A stretch of DNA of 64,000 nt, from contig CM077115.1 of NCBI GenBank assembly GCA_039619475.1, forward strand, positions 101,306,393-101,370,392, given 5' to 3'. A program made the translations under genes and the position numbers. This DNA comes from Icerya purchasi. Its lineage: Eukaryota; Arthropoda; Insecta; Hemiptera; Monophlebidae. The notes under the pieces were generated by a model that saw nothing but the letters and a program-made list of their open reading frames with translations, was not told the origin of the DNA and did no database searches. This document shows, one piece after another, positions 20,241-31,918 of the stretch; positions within the stretch are counted from its first letter, which is position 1; each line of letters opens with the position of its first letter.

Positions 20241-22899
20241 GAATCTTGAAAACACAAATATACTGACGATGGTGTCCCGTTCTCTGTCAAATTCGGCTCG
20301 ATGAAATTACAGCAGGAGAAACAGGCAAAGTATTTCGTAATAAAGAACGAAACTGACTGCACAGGATACGTGCTGATTTTGGCACTACTGAAGGCGCGAT
20401 GCAACTATAACTGCTGAAATGTTTCGCAAACTCAGTCTGCTGCGTGAAAAATAGAACGTTGTAATATTCATCGTGGACTGGTCGCTGTAATGGGAAAACC
20501 GCGGAGCAGTCTCGTTGAAACCCGTGAATTTTATTAATAGATTCGTTCTTTGGTTTACTTTGTAAAATATCACGAAAACGAAATTATATTTCATACTCTG
20601 GGGTTGGTCGCTTTTGCGTGGAAATTTTTTCTTCCAGTTACGAGGGGAAATCGAAATGTTTCTCGAAAATTATACGAATAGGCCGTCATATCTTTACAAA
20701 ATTTGATTTTGCACGATGCCTCTTGGCTCGCTTGAATAGCTTATGGTTGATATTTTCAGTTTTCAGAATCTGAATGTTGCTCCTTAAGGAGATTAATTAA
20801 TCTTTAATGTTCGAAGATAAAGCGACGCTTTATTATGTCTAAAAGTAGAACTATGGCAAAATCATCCTGAAAGAAAGACCTTAAAAAAATTCGTTACGTC
20901 AAATGATTTTTGCTAATTTATTTATTTATTTATTTATTTATTTTTTTGGTAACAAATCAAAAGGTAAAACAATGTCTGAGAAACATGTCGGAAATTTTAA
21001 AGAACGCCTAATCGAATTCCGCCATCACTATTTTCCGGAAGTTGAAAATAATTATAAATGTTTTTTCGTAAATAATTGAAAATAACTGTTAATATGCGTT
21101 TACTAATGTTATGTTGGTTTACTTATTCGAATGACATTCGCAATTCACAAAATTTTTTAAAAATTGTTCATTGTTCAAAACACAGAAAATTTCAAGTTTA
21201 TTACAATATAAATAATGTTATATATTTTTCGAGTGTCGTTCGAATAATAAAAACAGCGTAACATTCGAAACCGCGCATATTAACAGAGTTATTTTCGATT
21301 GTTTACATTTATAGTTGAAAATAAATTCGATTAGATTAGAAATGTTTTTACGCATGCGCAGATGTGAAAGACACAAACAACACCGAAGAGACTCCGTCAT
21401 CGGAACTAGTAGATAGGCTTCTAGAACCGTTTTCAGATTTTTCCTTATTGAAAAAAAGTTGCTTTTTACGGAAAAACGCTTAATGGTTTCGTTTACAAAC
21501 GGAATTTCTCGAAACCGAGGCATTTATTGCAGTTTTGCGTGACATGCAATTGTATGCAGTTGGTTTTTTCGCACTCGTCAGTTTAAAAGCAAACAGGGGA
21601 ATCTGCTAGACGTATGCGATTAAGACATTCTGACTCGTTAACGAGCGGGGATGTATTAATTTCCGCAAGCGGTGCCCCAGTGAAATCCACCGGACCCGCA
21701 CCCAGGGGGAAATTTTTACTTTGCCCCATGTAAGAGAATGCAGTTACGAGCCCCATATTTACAGAGCTGAAAAAAAAGTCACGCAAAAAATTTCGAAAAG
21801 TTCGATAACTCCCTCTCCGTTTGTCACGCATGCACGCAGTACAGCGAGCTACTAAAGAATACCATATTATCGTTAATCGGATGGGTTGCGATTAAATAAG
21901 TTTGAGAAACGCTTCTACAGAGAGCTAACACGTTGAACTCACGAGGCGGTACGCTAAAAAACCCCTGCTGCTGTTTCATTTCACGTTAAATTAATCGGCA
22001 TCTACCGGGGGATATATGAATATGCTACACAATTTGACCATCTCTGCACTAAAATACAGACTATATAGCAATAAAAGCTATTCCGTGCAAAGAAAATCCA
22101 CGTGGTGCGGAAATAAACGTCGATAACTTAAAGCCCTCTTCAAGGGCAGTTCAGCCTAGGTGAACATTATCAACCGACGGGAATGAGTTGAAGTGGTGGA
22201 GAGCTCTTTATAGAAAAAACAAAAAAAAAAAAAAAAAACTGAAAATGTTGAACGCTGGGGCCTGCGGGTCGTCGTGCCAAAAACAGCAATGGCGCTGGTT
22301 CGCTGATCGGTATGTAGGCACGCAGAAAAAGGTAGAGCCGCGCAATATGAAAAGATGAGATCCTAGCGACCTCGAAGACGCCCAAACGGCGATAGCTCGA
22401 CGGTATACTAAAAAAGACATGCAAACTATTTTCGCTTCACTTCTACCATGGGCACAAAGAGACACAACAGATGCTGTACTACAGCGGCTGGCAGAGCGGT
22501 TGTAAAGCTTACGCAGAGCTGCTCGTCTTACCTGGGCACTTTAAGCATGCGCGTCACGTACGTACCGCATAATATCCGTAACTACGAATAATAACTTGTT
22601 TTCTTTCGCCGCCCTTATTAAAAAATAAATAAAGAAATAAATAAATAGAAATCAGTTTTAACGTTTTAGCCGCATACGCATTTTATCTGCGAGTTTATTT
22701 TTGTTTTTCAGCTCATACTTCAGTCTTTCGTTCTTTTTTTTTTTCTTTTTTTTTTGCTATGCATTCACCGATAAGAAGTTTTTCGATTTACACGCGGATT
22801 TGGAAAATGCGAATTTTGCAATTCTTCTTGCCGCGTTATTCGATTCGAAAGAAATAATGTAAAAGTAACGCCGCGTGTCGCCCCTCCCCTGTCCTAGGC
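20241..22899. other. No recognised gene
   Basis: A (TTTA)n tract lies near 20918-20946 and an A run at 22220-22238. The 21540-22560 part is richer in CpG. Open frames on both strands (60-100 codons) show no motif, signal peptide pattern or splice-bounded structure that I can support. Confidence 0.5.
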
Positions 22900-23014
22900 A
22901 TCAGATTTGTTGCAACTGCGGAAGTTTCTAGGACATTTTCGGAATTGAAGTATCTGGTCTTGATGACGAAGAAGAAACTAACCTTTGAAAATGTTATTAT
23001 ACGTCGCATTTTGT
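22900..23014 (+). pseudogene. hAT transposase C-terminal (dimerisation) remnant
   Basis: Thirty-eight sense codons read RFVATAEVSRTFSELKYLV and continue MTKKKLTFENVIIRRILL. This parallels the conserved end of hAT transposases, where an alternation like V...A..ERSFS.LK..K...R..M....L......I forms the dimer contact. The usual Cys-Glu-Arg is changed to Glu-Val-Ser-Arg. No upstream zinc finger or catalytic region is seen, and no terminal repeats could be assigned. Confidence 0.45.
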
Positions 23015-24569
23015 TGTTTTTTTTTCCTTTTTCAATCGAGATTTGATAAGGAGACGTGGTGGCTGTGATATGGTAGCGAAGAAAATCCGTTATAAGAATT
23101 ATTCGCTAATTTATGAATCATGTCAGATTAGCGACCAGCAAACTAACCTTGCGTATTTTTGCGGGTTTCAAAGTTCGCCCAAAGTAGGAGGACGACTCTT
23201 CTGGAACGCTGTGGAAACAAATTATTCTGCATCGATCGCAGTCGTATGCATCAACGAAACCGACCGATAACAAAACCGGTACTTTATGCACGAATTCCTA
23301 GCATATCGTTTGGATAACCCGCGCGTTTTAACTTCTGTCGGTTCAAAATAAAAAGGCAGTGCCCCCCCCCCAAAAAAAAACAACTCACGATACAACTTTC
23401 GTACGAGAATGCGATGTACAGCCGATAATGTCGTATAGTCGCTACACAACTTATCAAGCGCACCTTTGACATAAGCGTCGACCAAACGAAATCAGCTAAA
23501 GATGCAATAGAGCGTCGTGATTTATTTCAAAAACTACTTCCTCATTCCAGACGTAAGGAAACAGCGGGCCGCAATTCCGTATAATGGAAGACCCCATTAC
23601 GGACAGCGCTAAGTAGATGTTTTATGTGTTTAATAATAAAATTGGAGTAATCCGGTGCGACGCGATCACGTACGGCGCGGATAACGAGAAAAACGCTCGC
23701 ACATTCAATTGGTAAATACGCTGAATTAGTTGGCTACTGTTCGTGTCGCGCGGTAATAATAGCGCTGTTGTCGTAGTAAAATTATTGTCCGCCATGTTTC
23801 GGACACACGGTTAAACGTGATTCTCGAAATACAAACTAGCACTAGTTGCCGCTCGCGTTGTCGGAAATTGATATGCGGACTCATGCACGTTTGTACATGT
23901 ACTGTGGAAAACGTGACAACGGTCCGGGATCGCCGCGGCCCCCATGGATGTACCGCGATGCAATTGATACAATTAACGTCATACACCGCTCGCTAAGATA
24001 CACTGAAAGGAAATGGATTAAACGTAGTGTACCTCTTTATTATCTCGATACGGTGCTTTTAGCTTGTAAACGAACGACCGCGATTCGCGCTCTACTATGC
24101 AGCAACACTAGGATTTCACAGAAATCGCGCAAGTTGCCAACGAAAGCTAGTGCAATTTATACCATAAAGGGAGTTTGTTGAACATGGATTTTCGATTAGA
24201 AATTAAAAATGTCCGCAGCGAAATTAAAAGAAGGCTACGTGAGCGACAGGGCATACTGATAACTCGCGCTATCTTATTAGCCGCTGACTGTCTTCGTATC
24301 GTTCTGGAAAGTCTAATCAATTGTCTTTATATACGTAAAAAGCATTATTATAATTATTATTATTACTGTAATTGTTATTATTATTATTATTATCGTTTTT
24401 TCTCCGTCTTCTACCGGGGACAGGTCTTTTTATTATTACATTGCATTCATACGGGCTAATTCGCCAAGTACAGCATAACTCCATTAAGTTTCAACCGCAT
24501 CTTCTCAGTACTTTCTTTACGATGGCACATGATCACCGATTTTCATTATTATTATTATTATTATTATTA
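23015..24569. other. No recognised gene; CpG-dense middle part
   Basis: CpG-dense sequence spans about 23470-24180, with a 111-codon open frame (23846-24181) and overlapping antisense frames, none with a known motif. A C run (23364-23372) precedes it, and (TTA)n tracts occur at 24340-24390 and 24544-24569. Confidence 0.45.
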
Positions 24570-24759
24570 TTGTACAGTAATTAATTTTAAACACCAATTT
24601 AAAACAATTATTTAATTTATCAAATTTTCAAAGACAAAGCTTCATGATCGCAGGAGTTATTTTCCCGTGATCATGAAGCTTTGTCTTCGAAACGCGTCGG
24701 GGTATTTGATAAATTAAATAATTGTTTTAAATTGGTGTTTAAAATTAATTACTGTACAA
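24570..24759. mobile_element. Foldback element FB2 (second copy)
   Basis: TTGTACAGTAATTAATTTTA begins the left arm and its reverse complement ends the right arm. The hairpin core GCTTCATGATC and GATCATGAAGC flanks a loop near 24648-24667. GAAACGCGTC (24689-24698) is again only in the right arm. The right flank to about 24805 matches, in reverse complement, the left flank of FB1 (11090-11130). It is inserted at the end of a (TTA)n tract. Confidence 0.8.
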
Positions 24760-25132
24760 CATAAAAGAACAAATGAGTGAAATAAACAGATATAAATATT
24801 ATTATCACTATTATTATTAATTACTAGCTGACCCGGCGAACTTCGTACCACCTCAGAATCAATAAATGTTATACGGATTAGCGGAATTAAATTCAGTTTT
24901 TTATTATAATACGATAAAATTAATTAAAACAAAACACAAAAGCCCTTTCATAAAATCCAAAAATTATGGTTAAAAAATTATCTAAACCTACCTTTTGAAC
25001 CAAAAACAGCAAAAAAAATATGAATTTTCTTCATCATTTTTTTTTTTTTTAATTCTCTATCTGCTATTCGGGGCGGAGACAAATCCAACAAATCAAAAAA
25101 CCGGCCCAACGTTCTCGAGTTATAAATGGTGT
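24760..25132. repeat. Dispersed repeat with CTGACCCGGCGAACTTCG start
   Basis: CTAGCTGACCCGGCGAACTT begins at 24824 and continues into AT-rich sequence. From memory, near-identical strings begin interspersed repeats in several insect genomes; I cannot name the element. There is no open frame of note. Confidence 0.4.
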
Positions 25133-25545
25133 ACTAACCCGACTTTGTTTTATATTAATTACAACGTAATTCTTAGGCTACCCCCTATTCGAAAAAATGT
25201 CCCAAAAAAATGTCCCAGAAAAATGTCCCAGAAAAATGTCCCAGAAAAATGTCCCAATTTTATGTAATGAAATATGTAACGAAAAATGTAACGAAAAATG
25301 TAACGAAAAATGTAACGAAAAAATGTCTTAATTTTATATAACGGAAGGAAATGTTAGAATAGGATTTTTGTGGTTATGTTATTTTTGTGTGTGTTGATGC
25401 CAGTAAGAATTACGTTGTAAATTTTGATAATTTTATACAAAGTATAGAAGAGAAAGAGACAGAAATGAAAGCAAGAGGGGTCAAGGGGCACAGCCCCTTG
25501 CGAGGCCAAAATGGCCGAGTTTATATATATATATATATATATATA
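25133..25545 (+). mobile_element. X-family repeat, copy X2
   Basis: The 5' terminus (TTAATTACAACGTAATTCTT, from about 25146) leads into a locally expanded interior: about four 13-bp units of GAAAAATGTCCCA (about 25192-25257) and about five 12-bp units of GTAACGAAAAAT (25268-25325). The inner inverted partner AGAATTACGTTGTAA (about 25407-25422) is followed by the complete tail with AAGGGGCACAGCCCCTT and GGCCAAAATGGCC, ending at a (TA)n tract at 25521-25545. Confidence 0.85.
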
Positions 25546-25548
25546 GAT

Positions 25549-26390
25549 TACGCGAGATAAGTAATGAGTATCCCACGTACTTCGGAATTACCCTTGATAG
25601 AACACTATCCTTCAAGAAACATTGCCTGAACACAAAAATGAAGATTGCAGCCAGGAATAGCATACTACGTAAGCTAGTCGGCAGCTCATGGAGTGCTAGT
25701 CTGCATAGCTTGCGGACATCAGCACTGGCGCTATGCAACTCGGCCGCGGAGTACGCATGTATGGCTTAACTCTGCACATGCGAAACATGTTGATACCGCA
25801 CTAAAAGAGAGCTGCCACATCATCACAGAGGGTGCTTAAAACCGACATCTATGGGAAAAATACGTCTGCTCTCCGGTATCGCTCCAACTGCAATTAAACG
25901 GCAAATAGCTGCTAGCACACTGAAAAGAGCAAGCAGGAATTGGACAGCCGCCATATGATTTTTGAATATAAACCAGTTCAACGAAGATTGAAGTCCCGCA
26001 ACAGTTTCATGGCAGTTATCAAGCCGTTAACAGTAAGCCCGGAAATCGCTCGACACAATGCCTGAAAGAAAGAATGGGCGAAGAAAAATCAGAGGAACCA
26101 TGGATTGAACCTAAGGAGCACCTTTCTCCAGGAGCCGAACTAAAATACGAAACATGGCGTTCATCAAACTGACTAAGAACAATGGTTGGTCGAACGGGGG
26201 ACAACGTGAAGATTTCTGACAACTTTATCTGTATATGTGGCGAGGAGCAATCTATTCAACATCTTTTCACCTGCAGTAGATGCCCGCACAGGTGCGACTT
26301 TAATGACAGCTGGATGCAGACAATGTCGCGTTTGCAGAATACTGGCCAAACACAGATCCTTTTCCTGACACGAAGAAGAAGAAGTTGCAC
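25549..26390 (+). mobile_element. CR1/Jockey-like non-LTR element, C-terminal half
   Basis: From 25569 the reading YFGITLDRTLSFKKHCLNTK, then SILRKLVGSSW, LRTSALALCNSAAEYACMA is a textbook RT thumb of this group. After frameshifts it continues with GCLKPTSMGKIRLLSGIAPT (about 25828-25890) and RLKSRNSFMAVIKPL, and closes with the Cys/His motif CICGEEQSIQHLFTCSRC (about 26232-26285). The catalytic YADD box and endonuclease are missing, so this is a 5'-truncated copy. It starts directly after the (TA)n tract that ends X2. The tail contains AAGAAGAAGAAG. Confidence 0.8.
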
Positions 26391-27179
26391 TAATGCAAAT
26401 TCGGAATCATTAGAGCTTTGGTCTCAAACACCGGCTACTTACTTCCGATATTATAAGACCCGAAAATAATTTACGCCGTCAATGCCTTCAATGGAAAAAG
26501 TGAAATTTAGGAAGGACAGATAATATTTCTATTTCTTTCTTTCTAAAGAACATCGAAGAATGACAAAATTTTCATTCCGGATGTCCGTTGAACATCACGC
26601 AACAGGAAAAGCTAATAAGTTAAGTCCGTTTCTTAAAATCCGAATAAAGATGTTTCTATTAAAAAACGAAAAAAAAACAAAATCAAATAATGGAAAGATT
26701 TTTTTGGTAGATTTCTGAAGAGAAGTGAAATCGTGTTGCGATAATGTCGCAAAGAAATAAGTTATTTGCATTTATATTTTATTAGAAAATAAACGTTTTT
26801 CAGAATTGCGTAGTCTTTAAAAGCAGCAGTAAAAAATAACCAACGTAAAAAAACAATTGAACTGTTCATTTTTGGTTATTGTTCATCTTCGGTTGGGCTT
26901 AAGCCGGATTAATGTCATTTGGAGATGCGGCACGTTATGAGATTGTTTTTTGTTTTTTTTAATTACAAAAAAAATTAACTCCAATTCAACGACAATCGAC
27001 TATGGTATCGCAACAGAAAGTGGAGACCTAAACGGCGTCCATCTTTCATCGTGCCGAGGGAGATGGTAAAATCTGCATTCGCCTCGGGTGACACAGACCT
27101 TCCTGTGTTAGCTCGGAAATATCTTACTTATACAATAATTACAACGTAGCCGGCTAAATCGGAAGAATTACCGGTTGAA
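26391..27179. other. No recognised gene
   Basis: AT-rich DNA with short A runs. No motif was recognised. Confidence 0.5.
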
Positions 27180-28020
27180 ACCCGCTGCATGCACCAATCT
27201 TTTCACCGCTGGCCGCTGCACTAGATAAGCTCGTTTAAATAAAAGTGCATCAATTTTTTTCGAATCGCTCAGTCCGCCTCGATCGCTGGCAGCTCCCCTA
27301 AAGCCGGCAATTTAACGGGGCCTACCTGCGTCGTCGTTGGTCGTTGATAATAAATAATCTGTAATAACCACGCCGCCGGTGGTAGCGATAATGAATAATA
27401 ACAGTGCCCCGTGCCAGCTAATCAGTGCTTATATAGACTGCGCGCCTTTGCACCGGTCCAAACGGCCGCTCAACCGGTCGCTCAATGGCTTATCTGCGAC
27501 GGCCGTCCTTCTGGAATTTTTATCTCGTTCCGTCTCTCGTCCGTACTGATAACGAGATTTCTTCGCCCTTATCCACTTCTGTTGCCTCGTTTCCGTTCAC
27601 CTTCGCATTGCTCCCCGCATTTCGCTTTTTCTTTCAGCGTTTTTATCCGAACACTATCGCGCTTCTTCCGCGCAGGCTGTACGGCGTCAGCGTTACCGCT
27701 TTTGCGGTTCAACGAACCCCCGACACGATTTATGTGTATCATTCGGCACTCGGTCCAACATATGCGTGTACACCTACTTTCGTAAGTGCAAAGACGGCGA
27801 TCAGTGAAAACGACATATCAGATTTATGCGAAAACGCGTGTGTTCGCGCCATCTGTTCTATATTAACGTTGTAATTTTTGTCTCGCACTACGCTTGTCCG
27901 GCTCCTGGAGGAGGTACACTTTTTATCCGAGACCACGCCCGCCACCGTCTGAAGCAGTTTTCGCCAGAGAGAGTATGTAGCTGGCTAATGGTTTCGTTCG
28001 TCGCGCAAAGTCGTTAAAGG
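27180..28020. other. CpG-rich island, candidate regulatory region
   Basis: This is one of the two strongest CpG-dense stretches. It contains homeodomain-like (GCTAATCAGTGC near 27417), GATA-like (TAGATAAGC near 27223) and related short sites, and a tandem GGCCGCTCAACCGGTCGCTC near 27463. Overlapping plus-strand frames of 124 and 129 codons (27411-27785, 27485-27874) share the span with a minus frame, so open frames here reflect composition. It may be an enhancer or promoter; no family match is seen. Confidence 0.3.
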
Positions 28021-28359
28021 CATTTGTCGTAATTCTCTACACACGTACAAGATTTGATCGTGATAGACTGACTCGCTATCAAAGTTTCTATCATGTGCCA
28101 TCGTCAGCAGCGCGTATTTATTTACTTTTTACCCCGAAAAAAAAAAAAAAAAAAAAGAAAAAAAAAAGTCCGCCTTCACCGAGGTCTAGTGAAAAGAGAA
28201 TAAAAAGAATTTTCCGTCTAGCCCTGTTTGTAATCTCGCACGTCTCCGAAAGAAAAAAAAATACTGGCGTAATTTTTAAAATTTTTTATCGCATCATTTT
28301 TAATCCCCGGTACTTCAGCGCCAAATAAAGGTTATACTTATTTTTTACCTCAGATTCCC
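28021..28359. other. No recognised gene
   Basis: Contains an interrupted A run at 28137-28168. Nothing else is recognised. Confidence 0.5.
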
Positions 28360-28520
28360 CAGAGGAGCATTCTTTGGGCCATTGTTGTTTACTTCATTTT
28401 ATCGAATAATGTGCCCAGTAGCGGCACTATAATGCACTTTTTCATATGATACAACTTGCCTCTGATTTCGATGCGGCTACGGCACAAGTCACCTGCAAGA
28501 ACGTCCTTTAGAATCATGGT
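28360..28520 (+). pseudogene. Reverse transcriptase motif fragment
   Basis: About 28350-28450 reads IPQRSILWAIVVYFILSNNV, then PSSGTIMHF. This parallels the G.PQGSILGPLLF.I.INDLPSS block that precedes the YADD box in many non-LTR reverse transcriptases. The two glycines are lost (Arg and Trp). Nothing further of the RT could be followed, so this is a weak, old remnant. Confidence 0.4.
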
Positions 28521-29925
28521 TGATAGGCCGGTGAGTAAAATTCAGGAAAGAGCATCATGTCACTTTTACATTACGAAGGAGGAGTATCCCGCCATCAGTT
28601 TATACCGATATAAAGTATTTAGGTGATTAAACGGCTTAACGTCTTATTACCCTCAAAATTGGGGCAACGGCAGAAAACTATGCGGATTGCTTCGCACTTT
28701 TGATAGATACACGTGATCTAAAAGTTATGGTTCCGAGAGCTTTAGAAAGTAGCGAGAAAATCGCATATACATCTCGTCTAAAACCTTGCGTAAAATAATC
28801 GATGTGCCCCGGTGGTTTTTTGTGTCAAATACGCCGTAATTTCCTCTGTTACTGAAGCGGCAAAATCCAAATAAATAAAATTCCTCGACAGACTAAAAGT
28901 GATACAAATGTGCTTGTCACTCTGGCCATGCAAATCGAAGTGTATATTTAAAATGACTGTGGCCGCAAGATAGCTGTCTGGGAGGAGGGGCTATAGAATT
29001 ACACAGTATTGCAGTCAATAGATCGCAGTCACTGTAGACTTTGATTTATTTAATTTTTTTTGGTTTCACGCTGACATCGATTCTACTCGTTGCATGGAGA
29101 CATCCAGGATTCTTCCGATCGCAATGCTGCCAGTTGACAACATCAACTGCTGGAAGTCTATTAAGTAAAGTCTTGATAGTTCACTAAAGCCCGGCCATAA
29201 AAAAAAAAAAAAAAAAAAAAAAATGGGGGGGGGGGTCAATTTTAATTTCCCTACGTACCCGGGGGCAATAGTACGAAAAAAAAAATAATACATTCAAATT
29301 TTCCCCCGCAAAACTACGATATTATACGAGTAGGGTTTTGTGCAACTTTACTCTCGATTAATGAATAAAAATTTTCCAACGCGCAGTGTAAATGCTTTCA
29401 GAGAAAAATTCCAAAAAAAAGAAAGAAAAAGTTTTAGCTCCATTTTTAAGAAACATGAAAGAGCCGATTTTGCGCAATTTAAATCGAATTTCTCGTTTGC
29501 CTTTTTATAATCAGTTATTTATTTATCTATACACGAGTGCTGTGCAAGTAAACGCGACTGGTTGGCTGTCTTTTTTTCATTTTTGCTTGCTCCATTACTG
29601 TGATTAGAATGCATTATTTCAAAGTTGTACCACCGATTAATTCGCTCTTTTTATCGATTAAATGTGTCTGCGCGAACACATAAAGACCTACAAAATCGTA
29701 TGTTAGCGACACGCCAGGGGTAATATGAAAAAGCCGCCATGAAATATGCAATTATTATTATTATTATTTTATTTTATTTTATTTTATTTTATTTTATTTT
29801 ATTTATTGCACTTTAGAAGGAATCAGTCAGTGCACGTATAAGTAAATGTAACATAGTAAACTTACAACCTAATTTTCTACATTCTACAATAAAATTGAAT
29901 AAACAATAATATTATATATTAGGAT
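28521..29925. other. No recognised gene; simple repeats
   Basis: An A run (29201-29223) followed by a G run, and a (TTTTA)n tract at 29764-29804. The 28530-29040 part has higher GC but no motif. Confidence 0.5.
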
Positions 29926-30262
29926 TTGCCGAAGGGGTGCAGTTTGCTTCCTTCCTCGCTTTTCCGTTACTCTCTTCTGCCGTCTCCTTTTTGTCCATTG
30001 CACCCCTCCAATATCCAATTTATGTTTGATTCCGATCACATAATGTTCGGGTGTTCATCTCTTATAACCGATCAAGCTGCTTTCTACTCCTCCCTTTTTC
30101 ATATTCCCACTCCATACAGTGCTTCGTTCATTCTCTCCTTTCCTTCTCCTTCTGTTGTCCAAGCTCTTGATTCCTTTTTGGCGGCTATCCCTGATCGTGT
30201 AAAGATCTGAGTCCCTTACGTCCTTTTTCCTTTGTTTTTGGGCCAATGTCCTTGTAGACATC
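29926..30262 (+). mobile_element. RNase H LINE family, 3' fragment (copy D)
   Basis: The fragment starts in the LLSSSRFRLSLA region and reads the Cys/His end as FDSDHIMFGCSSL, then YSASFILSFPSPSVVQALDS, closely matching the other copies. The 3' end GGGCCAATGTCCTTGTAGAC can fold with GGG pairing to CCC and TGTC to GACA, the same hairpin as other copies but with different paired bases. The copy ends in a C run at 30262-30271 rather than an A tail. Confidence 0.75.
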
Positions 30263-30470
30263 CCCCCCCCCTCCAGTAAAGAACGTAAAACATAACGAAA
30301 TAAGTCTAGAAAATAAACGCGATTGCTCCGCTCTGTACGAGGAACAGTTTAAAAAAAGGTGATCTGCATCTAGAGTCATATCGGTATCATCCGAGTGCGA
30401 ACAGGTGCTAATTTCTACAAAGCCAATTTTGTGCAAATGCACGATGCAGTGTTCTTCTGTTACGTTTCTA
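30263..30470 (-). mobile_element. Non-LTR element, C-terminal Cys/His fragment
   Basis: The minus strand reads HLHKIGFVEISTCSHSDDTD and continues LDADHLFLNCSSYRAEQSRL. The pattern H...IG......C.......ADHLLF.CP.Y...R is the common C-terminal end of R1 and CR1 type elements. It meets copy D tail-to-tail at about 30262. No RT domain is left. Confidence 0.6.
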
Positions 30471-31147
30471 TAGGACCGAATACAAAAAAATAAGAATGGC
30501 AGAAGTAATACAGAAGAACACGGATGTAAGGATGTGGGAGGCTTTCTGAAGGATAGAATTTATATAATACATATATATATATATATATGTATGTGACTTA
30601 CGTCGAGAAAAAGGATCTGTGGTGCGAAAATATAGGTTTTGAGAAAAATACGCTTAAAGTTTGCGCGGACTACCGTAATATACTACTGTATTACCTATGT
30701 TTATGTAACGTACTGCCAACTCAATAGAGCATCGTTGCCAAATTTTGGTCTAGTTCAGTTAGAATGAAGATTTTGAGAAAGTTGTTAATCAATGCAGCCG
30801 TAACAAATTCAATGATGTCGCTAATGCAAACAAAATCGAATGACAAATGTGAGGGGACACAAAATTTCAAGATTTTTATCAACAGTTATCAGGTGCATTG
30901 TCGTGATTCTGTATCTTCGTCTCTCAAATTTTAATTTTATCATATTATTACTTTTTTTCAAATTTTTTTATTTTATGGGCACGTCAGCATAGATCATATT
31001 ATTACTTATTCGGTACTGTTATCATAATAGTTATTGCAAGGTATCTCTATTTTCAGTTGAAAAAAAAAAATGAAATCGCCCGCAAAAAATTTGTCGACTC
31101 AGACGAGGAAAAATTTCATCTACATGTACAATTAGAAAGAAAGAGTA
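30471..31147. other. No recognised gene
   Basis: AT-rich with a (TA)n tract near 30564-30588. No motif was recognised. Confidence 0.5.
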
Positions 31148-31445
31148 CTAGTATATTGCTTCTTTATGTTGGACATAATTGAAATACGCAAAACTAATTT
31201 CTTTAGACATTTCATGAAAGGACCAATATATCACTTTCTGCACACAGTTATGATGGGAGTGGTAGAAGGAAAAAGGGGACGAGGAAAAAGAAGAATTTCT
31301 TGGCTTCAAAATATTGAGAAATGGATTGGAGCTACAAAAGCAGGAGAATTGTTCCAGATCGTAAGAAATCGAGGCGCGTTTTGTCAAATGGTTGAATCCA
31401 TGAAAAGTAGTTAAGCTATACCCGTATCGGGTTGCACGAAGAAAA
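31148..31445 (+). mobile_element. Endonuclease-RT type LINE, C-terminal fragment
   Basis: The frame 31166-31414 reads NFFRHFMKGPIYHFLHTVMM, then GVVEGKRGRGKRRISWLQNI and GAFCQMVES before a stop. The pattern FFGH.MRGP.Y.LLH.IM.GK.EGRRG.GR...SWL is a widespread C-terminal end of insect endonuclease-reverse transcriptases. The sequence after the stop, TACCCGTATCGGGTTGCACG with a following GAAGAA-type run, looks like the short 3' UTR of such elements. Only about 80 codons remain. Confidence 0.75.
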
Positions 31446-31904
31446 AGAAGAACGTTCCGATCCCAAAAAACGCAACTTCTAAACCTGACCGACCCAAGCC
31501 GAAAAATGTCGAATGTAGCGAATGTAACTGTAGAGGAATCTGCAGTATAGCTGACACCAAAAAAAAAAAAAAAAGAAGAAAACTAAAACTACAATAAAAA
31601 AAATACGAAGAAAACTGAAACTACAATAAAAAAAATAAGAAGAAAACTGAAACTACAATAAAAAAAAAAGGAAAAAAGCCGAAATTCCGAAAAATAAAAA
31701 AAAACCAACAACTAGAGAAAAAGCAGTTTTACGATTTTTTTAGAGTTCTTAATGTTTTTCCATTTTTTTCTAATTTTCTTCAGTCAGTTTTGTTGCGAAA
31801 AAACTACATATTGCACCTTATTCTACACACTTTCAAGTATCAGAATTCGTGTTTAACTCAAAACCTATATTTCTATACCACAGGTCCTTTTTTTCCGCAA
31901 ACGT
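31446..31904. other. Spacer with tandem repeat
   Basis: Apart from the 32-bp tandem repeat at 31575-31670 the stretch is A-rich and shows nothing recognisable. Confidence 0.5.
31575..31670. repeat. Tandem repeat, 3 x 32 bp
   Basis: Three units beginning GAAGAAAACT(A/G)AAACTACA at 31575, 31607 and 31639 differ at only a few positions. Confidence 0.9.
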
Positions 31905-31918
31905 CATATATATATATA

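Noticed and set aside
27411..27874. Two overlapping 124 and 129-codon frames as genes
   Set aside because: They overlap each other in different frames and a minus-strand frame; stop-poor GC-rich composition explains them and no motif is present.
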